Origin: DATFVA01 sp963815785
GTDB taxonomy: Bacteria; Bacteroidota; Ignavibacteria; Ignavibacteriales; Ignavibacteriaceae
NCBI GenBank assembly: GCA_963815785.1
Contig: CAWFHZ010000013.1
Coordinates: 372,001 to 436,000, forward strand
Length of the DNA stretch: 64,000 nucleotides
Direction of reading: 5' to 3'
Shown: positions 48,752 to 58,144 of the stretch, piece after piece
Layout: each line of letters begins with the position of its first letter
How positions within the stretch are numbered: position 1 is the first letter of the stretch
The notes under the pieces: model-generated
Told to the model about the DNA's origin: nothing
What the model saw: the letters and a program-made list of their open reading frames with translations, nothing else
Database searches by the model: none
Program-made: the position numbers and the translations under genes

Positions 48752-48800
48752 TGGTTCGATTTACAGGCAATTTTTGTATTTTTGCCTGTAAATAGAACCA
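48752..48800. repeat. Long inverted repeat in front of the AbiE operon, probable operator
   Basis: Two 19-base arms (TGGTTCGATTTACAGGCAA and its complement TTGCCTGTAAATAGAACCA) are separated by an 11-base T-rich loop and differ at one position. The repeat ends 10 bases before the abiEi ATG. AbiEi antitoxins are known to bind inverted repeats and repress their own operon, so this is the expected operator. As RNA it would also form a very stable hairpin at the ribosome-binding region. Confidence 0.7.
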
Positions 48801-48810
48801 ACTATACGTT

Positions 48811-49401
48811 ATGGAAGAACTAGTAAAAATATTTCAGAAAAACCATGGTTTCGGAAGAATGAAGGAACTAAAAAACGATGGAGTTCACACCAGGACAATT
48901 TCATCAGCAATTAAAGAGGGAATTATAATTAAAATCAAACCCGGGATTTATAAGCTGGTTGATTATCCTTATGACCAGAATGAATTCTTCAGGAATATAT
49001 GTGAGGCAAATTCAAAAGCTGTAATATGTCTTCATTCTGCCGCAGCTTATTATGAGCTGTCTACATATGATCCGGCTGAAATTTACGTGGCAGTACCTCA
49101 CCATACAAGTAGATTTAAACTTGAATATCCCCCGATAAAAGTGTTCTATTTCAGTGATAAATTTTATAAAACAGGTCTTAAAGAAATTGAAACTAAGAGC
49201 GGCAGAATAAAAATATATGATATAGAGAAAACGATAATTGATCTGTTCAGATATAAAAGTAAACTGGGTGAAGATATGGCTCTTGAATCACTTAAAAATT
49301 ATATAAAAAATAAGAAGAATAAAATTAATCCTATGATAAAAATGGCAATTGAACTAGGGGTTTATAAAAGAATGGAACCTTTTATAAAGGGCGCTATCTG
49401 A
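48811..49401 (+). CDS. abiEi: AbiEi-type antitoxin / transcriptional repressor
   Basis: The 196-residue protein matches the AbiEi family of type IV toxin-antitoxin systems. An N-terminal winged helix (about 1-60, MKELKNDGVHTRTISSAIKE, then GIYKL) is followed by an AbiEi C-terminal domain with LHSAAAYYEL, EIYVAVPHH and IYDIEKTIIDLFRYK. The antitoxin counteracts AbiEii and represses the operon. The stop and the toxin start overlap by one base (TGATG), typical coupling. A 19-bp inverted repeat lies just upstream. The pair may serve phage defence by abortive infection or plasmid/island stabilisation. Confidence 0.88.
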   Translation: MEELVKIFQKNHGFGRMKELKNDGVHTRTISSAIKEGIIIKIKPGIYKLVDYPYDQNEFFRNICEANSKAVICLHSAAAYYELSTYDPAEIYVAVPHHTSRFKLEYPPIKVFYFSDKFYKTGLKEIETKSGRIKIYDIEKTIIDLFRYKSKLGEDMALESLKNYIKNKKNKINPMIKMAIELGVYKRMEPFIKGAI

Positions 49402-50303
49402 TGGCAAAAAGAAAAGAAATAAAAAATATTTCTGCTTCAGTAAAAGAAAAATTATTAAATATTGCCACCACAACCAATAGAGACTTCAATTTAATTTTCA
49501 GACAGTATGCGCAGGAAAGGTTTCTATACAGATTATCAATATCAAAATTTGCAAAGCATTTTATACTAAAAGGAGCTTTACTTTTTTTAGCATATGATAT
49601 AAGCAGGCTAAGACCAACAAGAGATATTGATTTCAAAGGAGATTCAATATCGAATGATACGAAAGAAATAAAAATAATTTTTGAAAAAATATTAAAAATT
49701 GAAGCTAACGATGGACTAAATTTCAGTAAAGTTAATATCAGGACAGAAAATATTACAGAAGATGGGGAATATAACGGTATAAGAGTAAAGTTTGTGGCAA
49801 GTCTTGGAACTGCAAAACAAAATATGCAGGTGGATATAGGCTTTGGAGATAAAATTCATAAAGGTCCTGTTAAAATAGATTACCCTGTTCTTTTGGATTT
49901 ACCCGTTCCAAATTTATATGCTTATTCAATTGAATCGGCAATTGCGGAAAAGTTTGAAGCAATAGTTTCGCTCGGATTAATATCCAGCAGGATGAAAGAT
50001 TTTTACGATATTATTTTCTTCGCGGAAAAAAGTAAATTTAATTCCTCCGATCTTCAAGAAGCTATTAAACTAACTTTTACAAACAGAGAATCTGATTTAA
50101 ATGAAAGAGAGTTTATATATAGAAACTCATTTAAAGAGGACAATCAGAAACAGGAACAATGGACCGCATTTATTAATAAAAATAAACTCCAGGTGGAATC
50201 GAAATTTGAGATTGTAATTAATAAAATTCAATCTTTTATAGAACCGATTTTTACTCTAAAGGGAAATAAGGAGTGGAATATTGATAAGTGGAAATGGGAG
50301 TAA
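49401..50303 (+). CDS. abiEii: AbiEii-type nucleotidyltransferase toxin
   Basis: The 300-residue protein belongs to the AbiEii/DUF1814 nucleotidyltransferase family. Visible motifs are KGALLFLAY followed by RPTRDIDFKG, which holds the metal-binding DxD, then RVKFVASLGTAKQNMQVDIGFGD with the third Asp, and the family motif SIESAIAEKFEAIVSLG with RMKDFYDI. Related toxins add nucleotides to RNA or bind GTP, halting growth during phage infection. All motifs appear intact, so the system is probably active. It is translated in overlap with the antitoxin gene. Confidence 0.9.
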   Translation: MAKRKEIKNISASVKEKLLNIATTTNRDFNLIFRQYAQERFLYRLSISKFAKHFILKGALLFLAYDISRLRPTRDIDFKGDSISNDTKEIKIIFEKILKIEANDGLNFSKVNIRTENITEDGEYNGIRVKFVASLGTAKQNMQVDIGFGDKIHKGPVKIDYPVLLDLPVPNLYAYSIESAIAEKFEAIVSLGLISSRMKDFYDIIFFAEKSKFNSSDLQEAIKLTFTNRESDLNEREFIYRNSFKEDNQKQEQWTAFINKNKLQVESKFEIVINKIQSFIEPIFTLKGNKEWNIDKWKWE

Positions 50304-50396
50304 AAAACTTTATCTAACAAAATTAATTTCGAAACTATTAAATTTTGAAAAACGTTGAATTTTAAATCATTTCAATTCGAAATCCGCAAATCAAAA

Positions 50397-50420
50397 AAGC
50401 CCCACATTTCTGCAGGGCTT
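50397..50420 (-). terminator. Rho-independent terminator of the CUB-repeat gene
   Basis: AAGCCC and GGGCTT form a 6-bp stem around a 12-base loop. On the minus strand the stem is followed by TTTT. It lies 23 bases after the stop codon at 50444. The plus-strand abiE operon converges on it. Confidence 0.7.
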
Positions 50421-50443
50421 AGAAACGAAAATCAAATGATAAG

Positions 50444-53400
50444 TTACTTCATTAGAACTAATTTTTTCGTACTAGTGTAATTACCGGCTTTAATTCTATA
50501 AAAGTAAATTCCGCTTGAAAGTTTAGAAGCATTAAAGTTTACAGTGTAATTACCCGCCGGTTTTTCTTCATTTACCAATTCAGCTACTTCTCTTCCCAGT
50601 ATATCAAATACTTTCAACTCTACATTTGAAGTTTTTTGAATTGAGTATTTTATTTTTGTTGTTGGGTTGAATGGGTTTGGGTAGTTTTGTGCTAATGCAA
50701 ATTCTTTGGGGATTTCATTTTGCTCATCCGTTATACCGGTGGGTCCGGCTATCGTTGTTAAGACTGCTCCCCATCCACTGGTGGTAACATAACCATCAGA
50801 GACAAATCTGAAGGTTAAACTGCCGGTTGTATTAGAAGTAGAAGCAGTGATGGTTCCGGGATTCATTGTACCACTATATGTACCAATTAAAGAATCGGTA
50901 ACACTATTGCCGTCGAAAACTTTCAAATAATGACCGCTGTAATCGGTTTGGAAATAATCGAATGAGATACTGAGTTTATCATTGCTATTTGCAGGGTGGA
51001 TAGTAGTAACTGTATTCATGTTCTGCACATAATTACCTCCCGGACCTCCGGCGTCGTAGAAAAATCCGGTGGTGTTTGAAGGCAAAGTGTATTCCCCGGG
51101 CATGGAAATATTTTTAGGAGTTGCATTGGTAGTAATCAAAGCCGCCCATCCACCGGTGGGGCCATAACCATCAGAGACAAATTTGAAGGTTAAACTGCCG
51201 GTTGTATTAGAAGGAGAAGCAGTGATGGTTCCATAGCCGGCATTTTGGTATAATGTAGCCAGCAAAGGAGCGGTAACACTATTGCCGTCGAAAACTTTCA
51301 GATAATGACCGCTGTAGTCGGTTTGGAAATAATCGAATGAGATACTGAGTTTATCATTGCTATTTGCAGGGTGGATAGTAGTAACTGTATTCATGTTCTG
51401 CACATAATTACCTCCCGGACCTCCGGCGTCGTAGAAAAATCCGGTGGTGTTTGAAGGCAAAGTGTATTCCCCGGGCATGGAAATATTTTTAGGAGTTGCA
51501 TTGGTAGTAATCAAAGCCGCCCATCCACCGGTGGGGCCATAACCATCAGAGACAAATTTGAAGGTTAAACTGCCGGTTGTATTAGAAGGAGAAGCAGTGA
51601 TGGTTCCATAGCCGGCATTTTGGTATAATGTAGCCAGCAAAGGAGCGGTAACACTATTGCCGTCGAAAACTTTCAGATAATGACCGCTGTAATCGGTTTG
51701 GAAATAATCGAATGAGATACTGAGTTTATCATTGCTATTTGCAGGGTGGATAGTAGTAACTGTATTCATGTTCTGCACATAATTACCTCCCGGACCTCCG
51801 GCGTCGTAGAAAAATCCGGTGGTGTTTGAAGGCAAAGTGTATTCCCCGGGCATGGAAATATTTTTAGGAGTTGCATTGGTAGTAATCAAAGCCGCCCATC
51901 CACCGGTGGGGCCATAACCATCAGAGACAAATTTGAAGGTTAAACTGCCGGTTGTATTAGAAGGAGAAGCAGTGATGGTTCCATAGCCGGCATTTTGGTA
52001 TAATGTAGCCAGCAAAGGAGCGGTAACACTATTGCCGTCGAAAACTTTCAGATAATGACCGCTGTAGTCGGTTTGGAAATAATCGAATGAGATACTGAGT
52101 TTATCGTTGTTGTCGGCAGGATTAAATGTCACAACAGTATTCTCATTTTGCGAATAATTGCCATTAGGCCCGCCGCTATCATAAAAATATGCTGAAGTCC
52201 CGGATGGAATTGTGTATGAAGTATTTGTCGTCATGTTATAGGAGGGAATTGAAGAAGAAGTTGAAATTGAAGCATACCAGCCATAATCAGCATTGGAGGA
52301 GTTAGATACAAATTTAAAAGTTAAAGCACCGTCACTGGCTGTTGAAGTAACTGTAAACTTGTTTAGATCTCCATCATAAGTTCCAATTAACGGCGCACCT
52401 GTATCATCACCGTCATAAACAGAAAGGATATCATTTCCGGCTTGGGTACTAAAACTATGAAATGTTACACTGAGTTTATCAGAAGAGTTTTCAGGTTTAA
52501 TTGTAGTAATAGTATTTTGATCATTCATATAATCTGCCTGGGGTCCGCCGCTGTCATAAAATCTGCCCGGTGTTCTTACGGTAAATGTACCGCTCGACAT
52601 CATAGTGACATCTTCGCTTGAAGACGCAGCAACGAAAATTGAAGCATACCAGCCATCACTATTTGTAGAAGCATTTGAAACAAATTTAAATGTCAAAGCA
52701 CCATCAGCCGCAGAGGATTTAACTGTTCCGTAATCGGTTCCTGTAATTGAAGCTATTAGCGGATCTGAAGTGCTGCTTCCATCGTAAGCATAAAGCACAT
52801 CTCCGTCTGCAATACTGCACTCTTCAAATTTCACACTAAGCTTTTCACCAGCATTCTCCGGCATAATAGTAACGGTTTCATTTTTATTATCTCCGTAATT
52901 AGCATTCGGTCCGCCGTTATCGTAAAACCTTCCGTTTGAAATTGTATAAGTGCCGGAGGCAAGCATTGTAATATCTTCCGGTTTCTCATTCACAGAAATT
53001 GAGGCATTCCATCCGAAATCATTTGTGTTGGAATTCGAAATAAAATGAAAAGTGAGCGAGCCGTCTGAGGCTGAAGAAGTTATAGTCCCATAATTTTTTC
53101 CGCTCAGTTGCGCAACTAATGGAGCGGAGGTATTGTTACCGTTATACACATAGAGAACATCTCCGTTTGTTCCTGCCTGAGTTTGAAATTCATGAAAAGT
53201 AATACTTAGTTTATCTGTGCTGTCTTCTGGAAACAAAGTGACCGTTGCGTCCTCATCGCTATTATAATCACCATTAGGACCGCCGTTATCATAAAATCTA
53301 CCCGAAGATATATGCCAGGCCGCATCACCGATCATAGTAATATCTTCAGGAGTGTTATCTGTTGTAACAGAAGCATCCCATCCGAAATCATTTGTACCGG

Positions 53401-53782
53401 AATTTGATATAAACTTGAAAGTCAGAGAACCGTCATCTGCAGATGATTTAAGCGTCCCATAATTCTTCCCATCCAGTTTTGCAATTAGAGTTGCAGATGT
53501 GCTGTTGCCATCGTAGACATATAGTATATCGGCGTTTGTGCCGCTCTGAGTGCTGAACTCATGAAAAGTAACACAGATTTTTTCGGTTGAATCCTCCGGA
53601 TAAATCGTCATTGTCATGTTTTCATCAGCTTGGTAGTCTCCCGTTTCTCCGCCGCTGTCATAAAAATTAGCAAAGCTTGTGGTGACCGAACCTTCATGCA
53701 TGTTAATATTTGGTGTTTGAGCAATTATGATGCTCAACCCGGATAAAAGAACCAGAATAAAAAGTAGACCGGATCTGTACAT
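50444..53782 (-). CDS. Secreted protein with eight CUB-like domains and a T9SS sorting domain
   Basis: The 1112-residue protein has a signal peptide (about 1-21). Eight CUB-like beta-sandwich domains of about 120-125 residues follow, each beginning with a form of FYDxGGPxGxY and containing LSVTFHEFxTQ or LSISFDYFQTD, then YDGxS and LTFKFVS. Domains 6-8 are almost identical through recent tandem duplication. The C-terminal ~85 residues are a type A T9SS sorting domain (FALAQNYPNPFNPTTKIKYS to TSTKKLVLMK), so it should be secreted and surface-attached. A strong GGAGG ribosome-binding site precedes the ATG. Adhesion or carbohydrate/protein binding is plausible, not shown. Confidence 0.88.
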   Translation of the reverse strand: MYRSGLLFILVLLSGLSIIIAQTPNINMHEGSVTTSFANFYDSGGETGDYQADENMTMTIYPEDSTEKICVTFHEFSTQSGTNADILYVYDGNSTSATLIAKLDGKNYGTLKSSADDGSLTFKFISNSGTNDFGWDASVTTDNTPEDITMIGDAAWHISSGRFYDNGGPNGDYNSDEDATVTLFPEDSTDKLSITFHEFQTQAGTNGDVLYVYNGNNTSAPLVAQLSGKNYGTITSSASDGSLTFHFISNSNTNDFGWNASISVNEKPEDITMLASGTYTISNGRFYDNGGPNANYGDNKNETVTIMPENAGEKLSVKFEECSIADGDVLYAYDGSSTSDPLIASITGTDYGTVKSSAADGALTFKFVSNASTNSDGWYASIFVAASSSEDVTMMSSGTFTVRTPGRFYDSGGPQADYMNDQNTITTIKPENSSDKLSVTFHSFSTQAGNDILSVYDGDDTGAPLIGTYDGDLNKFTVTSTASDGALTFKFVSNSSNADYGWYASISTSSSIPSYNMTTNTSYTIPSGTSAYFYDSGGPNGNYSQNENTVVTFNPADNNDKLSISFDYFQTDYSGHYLKVFDGNSVTAPLLATLYQNAGYGTITASPSNTTGSLTFKFVSDGYGPTGGWAALITTNATPKNISMPGEYTLPSNTTGFFYDAGGPGGNYVQNMNTVTTIHPANSNDKLSISFDYFQTDYSGHYLKVFDGNSVTAPLLATLYQNAGYGTITASPSNTTGSLTFKFVSDGYGPTGGWAALITTNATPKNISMPGEYTLPSNTTGFFYDAGGPGGNYVQNMNTVTTIHPANSNDKLSISFDYFQTDYSGHYLKVFDGNSVTAPLLATLYQNAGYGTITASPSNTTGSLTFKFVSDGYGPTGGWAALITTNATPKNISMPGEYTLPSNTTGFFYDAGGPGGNYVQNMNTVTTIHPANSNDKLSISFDYFQTDYSGHYLKVFDGNSVTDSLIGTYSGTMNPGTITASTSNTTGSLTFRFVSDGYVTTSGWGAVLTTIAGPTGITDEQNEIPKEFALAQNYPNPFNPTTKIKYSIQKTSNVELKVFDILGREVAELVNEEKPAGNYTVNFNASKLSSGIYFYRIKAGNYTSTKKLVLMK
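50896..52105. repeat. Intragenic 375-bp tandem repeat (three full copies plus 85 bases)
   Basis: Units start at 50896, 51271 and 51646, with a partial fourth at 52021-52105. They are nearly identical in DNA, with only scattered single-base differences such as gtaatcgg versus gtagtcgg. Each unit encodes 125 residues, one CUB domain phase-shifted, so copy number can change without breaking the frame. Confidence 0.92.
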
Positions 53783-54300
53783 TGTATTCCTCCTTTATAG
53801 TTTGTTAATCGTTCCTGTTTTTTACAAATAATTTCATTGTTCCATAAAATGAATATCGAATTCAAATTGTTTACAGTGGCTATAGGGGTATTATGCAATA
53901 ACAGAGTGATGTTGAGAAGTATTAATTATTGCTCTAAGTAAACCACCTTTTAAAATACTTTTCCAACACACTTTTAGTGAGATTTCAAAAATTTTTTAGT
54001 TTCGTGTGTTGGTTATTGTTGGTGAGTTTAAAAAAAATATTATAAATATCCAAAAATTTATCAATAATTATTATTTCTATCTCAAGCGATAAATAAATTA
54101 AGGGGTATAAAATTGATGTTTTAAATTATTTAAGAAGCTTTTACCCATAAAAAGAACTACTAACAGAAACAATGCTCTGACAAACAGAATGGTTATTAAA
54201 GTCAAACCAGACTAATTTTCATCAAAATATTTTTATCGTAATTGCTTATAATTTTTCTGCAAACGAAATGAATGATTATCTAAATCCTTAGAATATTCAT
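53783..54300. other. Long intergenic stretch with no gene seen
   Basis: About 520 AT-rich bases between the CUB gene start and the fumC terminator hold no open frame with a start signal, no RNA gene that I recognise and no clear promoter consensus. The promoter of the CUB gene should lie at the left end. The rest may be decayed sequence. Confidence 0.5.
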
Positions 54301-54305
54301 AAAAA

Positions 54306-54329
54306 AAGCCCCGCATTTTTGCAGGGCTT
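54306..54329 (-). terminator. Rho-independent terminator of fumC
   Basis: AAGCCC and GGGCTT, with an inner GCA/TGC extension, form a stem. On the minus strand it is followed by a run of seven T. It lies 24 bases after the fumC stop and resembles the terminator at 50397. Confidence 0.8.
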
Positions 54330-54353
54330 AAATACTAAAATTTTAGTCCGATT

Positions 54354-55747
54354 TTATTTCTTCGGACCAATCATATTTTCAGGTCTTACAACTTCATCAA
54401 ATTTTTCTGCTGTGAGTAATCCCAGTGAAATTGCAGCTTCTTTCAATGTAGTATGTTCTTTATGAGCTTTCTTTGCAACTTTAGCAGCATTATCATAACC
54501 GATATGAGGATTAAGAGCAGTTACAAGCATTAAAGAATTTTCAAGATTTTTCTGTATGTTCTTTTTATTTGCCTCAATTCCAACCACACAATTATCAGTA
54601 AAACTTTCACACGCATCCGAAATTAATCTAATTGAATTAAGAACATTAAAAATTATCACCGGTTTAAATACATTCAATTCAAAATTACCGCTTGCACCTC
54701 CGAAATTAACAGCCACATCATTCCCGAAAACCTGCACACAAACCATAGTCATTGCTTCTGATTGAGTAGGATTAACTTTACCCGGCATTATTGAGCTGCC
54801 CGGTTCATTTTCAGGAAGCTGAAGTTCGCCGATTCCGCATCTTGGTCCTGAACCCAGCCATCTTACATCATTTGCTATCTTCATCAATGAAGCAGCGAGA
54901 GTTTTTAATACTCCATGGAATTCAACAAGTGCATCGTGAGCAGCAAGGGATTCAAATTTATTTCTAGCAGATTTAAATGGCTTACCTGTTAAATCTGCAA
55001 TTTTTGCTGCAGCTTTTACTGCAAATTCAGGATGAGTATTTAAACCTGTTCCAACTGCTGTTCCTCCAAGTGCAAGTTCATACAAATGTGGAAGAGCAGC
55101 ATTTATTCTTTCAAGTCCGTTTGTTAACTGCTGAACGTAACCCGCTGAATTCCTGTCCGAGAGTTAAGCGGGGTTGCATCCATTAAATGAGTACGCCCGA
55201 TTTTTATTATGTCTTTAAATTCTTCCGATTTTTTTGCAAGTGCATCACGAAGTTTGGTTACCATTGGAATAAGTCTGCGGTGGATTTCTTCAACTGCGGA
55301 AATATGCATTGCGGTCGGGAAAGTATCATTTGATGATTGCGCTTTATTTACATCATCATTCGGATGAATAGGTTTTTTGCTTCCCATTTCTCCTCCCGCA
55401 AGTTCAATAGCACGGTTAGAGATAACTTCATTGGCATTCATATTTGTCTGAGTTCCGCTTCCGGTTTGCCAGACTACCAACGGAAAATGTTCATCAAGTT
55501 TTCCTTCAATTACTTCATCCGCTGCTTTTACAATTAATTCGGCTTTATCAGCCGGAAGAATTCCAAGTTCCTTATTTGTAAGTGCAGCTGCTTTTTTCAA
55601 TATCCCTAAAGCCCTGATTAATTCTCTTGGGAATCTGTCGCCGCCGATTTTAAAATTCATAAGCGATCTTGCAGTCTGTGCACCGTAATATTTATCGGTA
55701 GGAACTTTAATTTCTCCCATACTGTCGGTTTCTGTTCTGTAGTTCAT
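54354..55747 (-). CDS. fumC: Fumarate hydratase class II, interrupted by two single-base insertions
   Basis: FumC interconverts fumarate and malate in the TCA cycle. The first 207 codons (from 55747) contain MGEIKVPTDKYYGAQTARS, WQTGSGTQTNMNANEV, and HPNDDVNKAQSSNDTFPTAM, and end after GRTHLMDATPL. The second frame carries LYELALGGTAVGTGLN, the signature SSIMPGKVNPTQSEA with the catalytic Ser loop, and the C-terminal PENMIGPKK. Between them, one extra A at about 55160 (CTTAACTCTC) and one extra T about 20 bases on (GGGTTACG) account for the shift. Corrected, the protein is about 463 residues, normal for the family. Confidence 0.92.
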
Positions 55748-55916
55748 TTTTCTTCTCCCTTTATCTAAAGAGGTTTAACTATTAAAAAATTATATACAAA
55801 TTTAATAATAAATGATTATAGAGTATAAAATTATTACGCGATAATTTTCTTATCATCATAAATATTTATTAAATTTCACTCGGTTTTGATAATAGTACTA
55901 AACTAAGGAGTTACTC

Positions 55917-57929
55917 ATGAAAAAATTGTTCCTTTTGTTTTTTATCTGTGGTTTGTTCTTACAGGCAAATGCACACGATAAAAAAACCTTAATTGAAAGA
56001 TTTACTAATTCCGGTTGTGTTCCCTGTGCACAACTTAATAATGCCTGGTATAATGCAACCACTCATGAACTGGTCAATTCGGGTTCGATATCCCACATCG
56101 TTTATAATGTTGACTGGCCATTTGCTAATGATCCTATGCACTTATTAAACATTACTGATGATAATACACGCAGAGGATATTATGCCGTAAATGCTGTGCC
56201 ATGGATTGATATAAACGGAACTGATTTTAATACCGGTTCGGGTTCAACAGCTTTTATAAATGCAGTTAACAGCGGCAATTCTGAATATTCACCTTTCAGT
56301 ATTGTGCTTACACCGGTTAAATTCTCTAACAATGTAATAAATGTACACGTTGCAATTAATAGAGATGTAAACGATGTTACTGTTTTCGGGAGCAATGTAA
56401 AACTCCAGGTTGGCATTACCGAAACAACTGTTGCTTATTCAAGTCCGCAACCAAATGGCGAATCTGACTTTTACAGTATTTGCCGCAAGATGCTTCCTGA
56501 TGCAAAAGGAACATTGTTCAATATACCTGCACCCGGAGAGACAACAGAATTAGATCTAGATTTTATTCCTGATCAGCAATTTTTAAACCTGGTTAATATG
56601 GATAGCCTGAGGATTGTTGCTTTTATCCAGGATGACGATTCAAAAGAAGTTTTCCAGTCTGAAATGACTAATGTGACTTTTTCAAATAATATTAACGCTT
56701 CATTTAAATCCGATGAGACACTGGGTGGATTACCTTTAACAGTTAACTTCGAGGATTTTTCGACTCCCACCGATTCAACAACAATTACATCATGGGCGTG
56801 GGATTTTGATAATGATGGGAATATAGATTCACAGGATGAAAATCCATCATGGACATATACAACAGAAGGAGCCTATACTGTTTCATTAACTGTTAGCGAC
56901 GGAGTAAATCAATATACGCGCACATTAGAGAATTATATTCATGCAATCGGGACAAGTTCTGATATCCTGGTTGTGAATGGAATTGAATATGTAACTTATC
57001 CGACTGAAATGGAAAATTTCTATAGCAGTTCAGCCTGTTTTGGAGATCATCAGGTTGATGTATGGGATCTATTTGGTAACCAGGGTTTTGATTATATGTC
57101 GAATCCCAACATTCAGAAAGTCGATTTATTCAATCATACTATTCCGAATTCAGTATTGCAGAAATATCAAAAGGTAATCTGGATAGGAAATGATTACGGC
57201 GGAGATATTGCTTTTTATGACCCGGAGCAGGTTCTGGAATATGTCCAGATGGGAGGTAATTTCCTTTTAGCTTCAAGATATGGCTCTCATTTCTTTAACA
57301 CGAATCTCAAAAATTACTGTGGAATAACTTCATTCACAGGTGATTTGCAGATAAATTCTCTTATTGCGCTGAATCATAACCTTGTCGATGTACCTTCAAC
57401 AGGAACGAATACTCTTGTGCACTTTGTAAATCTGGATTCAACCTCTGAAGCCGATCCGATTTTTGACGATGACACCACTACATCCTATATCGCCGGATTT
57501 AAAATTAATAAAGACAGCAACGGAGTTTTTATATATATAGCAGGAAGACCTTATCGATTTGATAATGCTGCTTCCTATACCAATTACAATTATATAATTG
57601 ATAACTGGATGACAAGCAGTATAATTACCGGGAACCGGAATAATAACAATAACCAGCAGACAGTCGAAACCTTTCAACTATCGCAAAATTATCCTAATCC
57701 ATTTAACCCATCAACCAGGATTTCTTACTCTATTCCAAAAACCGGTTATGTTTCACTTAAAGTGTACGATATTCTCGGCAGAGAGGTTGCTACACTTGTA
57801 AATGGATATCAGCAGGCAAACCAGTATTCAGTTAATTTTGATGCCAGCAAACTTGCAAGCGGAATTTATCTTTACAAGTTAAAAGCAGGTGATTTTGTTC
57901 AGACAAAGAAAATGATTCTTATGAAATAA
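55917..57929 (+). CDS. Secreted Omp28-like thioredoxin-fold protein with PKD and T9SS sorting domains
   Basis: The 670-residue protein has a signal peptide (about 1-19) and an Omp28-related, thioredoxin-like domain (about 22-250) with the CxxC pair in FTNSGCVPCAQLN. A PKD domain follows at about 265-345 (LPLTVNFEDFSTP, SWAWDFDNDGNIDSQDENPSWTY cut as WAWDFDNDG). A region of about 210 residues of unknown fold comes next. The C-terminal sorting domain (LSQNYPNPFNPSTRISYS to VQTKKMILMK) marks it for type IX secretion. The CxxC suggests a surface or periplasmic disulfide function, unproven. GGAG precedes the ATG. Confidence 0.85.
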   Translation: MKKLFLLFFICGLFLQANAHDKKTLIERFTNSGCVPCAQLNNAWYNATTHELVNSGSISHIVYNVDWPFANDPMHLLNITDDNTRRGYYAVNAVPWIDINGTDFNTGSGSTAFINAVNSGNSEYSPFSIVLTPVKFSNNVINVHVAINRDVNDVTVFGSNVKLQVGITETTVAYSSPQPNGESDFYSICRKMLPDAKGTLFNIPAPGETTELDLDFIPDQQFLNLVNMDSLRIVAFIQDDDSKEVFQSEMTNVTFSNNINASFKSDETLGGLPLTVNFEDFSTPTDSTTITSWAWDFDNDGNIDSQDENPSWTYTTEGAYTVSLTVSDGVNQYTRTLENYIHAIGTSSDILVVNGIEYVTYPTEMENFYSSSACFGDHQVDVWDLFGNQGFDYMSNPNIQKVDLFNHTIPNSVLQKYQKVIWIGNDYGGDIAFYDPEQVLEYVQMGGNFLLASRYGSHFFNTNLKNYCGITSFTGDLQINSLIALNHNLVDVPSTGTNTLVHFVNLDSTSEADPIFDDDTTTSYIAGFKINKDSNGVFIYIAGRPYRFDNAASYTNYNYIIDNWMTSSIITGNRNNNNNQQTVETFQLSQNYPNPFNPSTRISYSIPKTGYVSLKVYDILGREVATLVNGYQQANQYSVNFDASKLASGIYLYKLKAGDFVQTKKMILMK

Positions 57930-57952
57930 TTGCTTATCCAGCCAATTTATAA

Positions 57953-57987
57953 AAAGAGACGCATCTGACGGTGTGTCTCTTTTTTTA
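57953..57987 (+). terminator. Rho-independent terminator
   Basis: AAAGAGAC and GTCTCTTT form an 8-bp stem with a 14-base loop, running into a T tract, 24 bases after the Omp28-like gene. Confidence 0.75.
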
Positions 57988-58144
57988 TTTCTCTGTCATT
58001 ATTGATTGATGCACCTGTTGTATTAATTATTTTTTATCTAAATTTATTTCGATTAACTGAAAGATTTTTATGCTTTCATTATTATCCAAATCAATCTCAC
58101 CCAAAAATTTCATTTCCATAGCTATAATTAAAAAGGAGGTTCGT

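Noticed and set aside
50896..52105. Regular repeats that might suggest a CRISPR or satellite array
   Set aside because: The 375-base period is in frame and encodes CUB domains; there are no short repeats with unique spacers.
53783..54300. Possible tRNA or small RNA in the long gap
   Set aside because: No T-loop consensus, cloverleaf or stable conserved hairpin was found besides the fumC terminator.
58070..58144. Upstream in-frame extension of the YCF48-type gene
   Set aside because: The AAAAGGAGGT ribosome-binding site and the signal peptide place the start at 58145.
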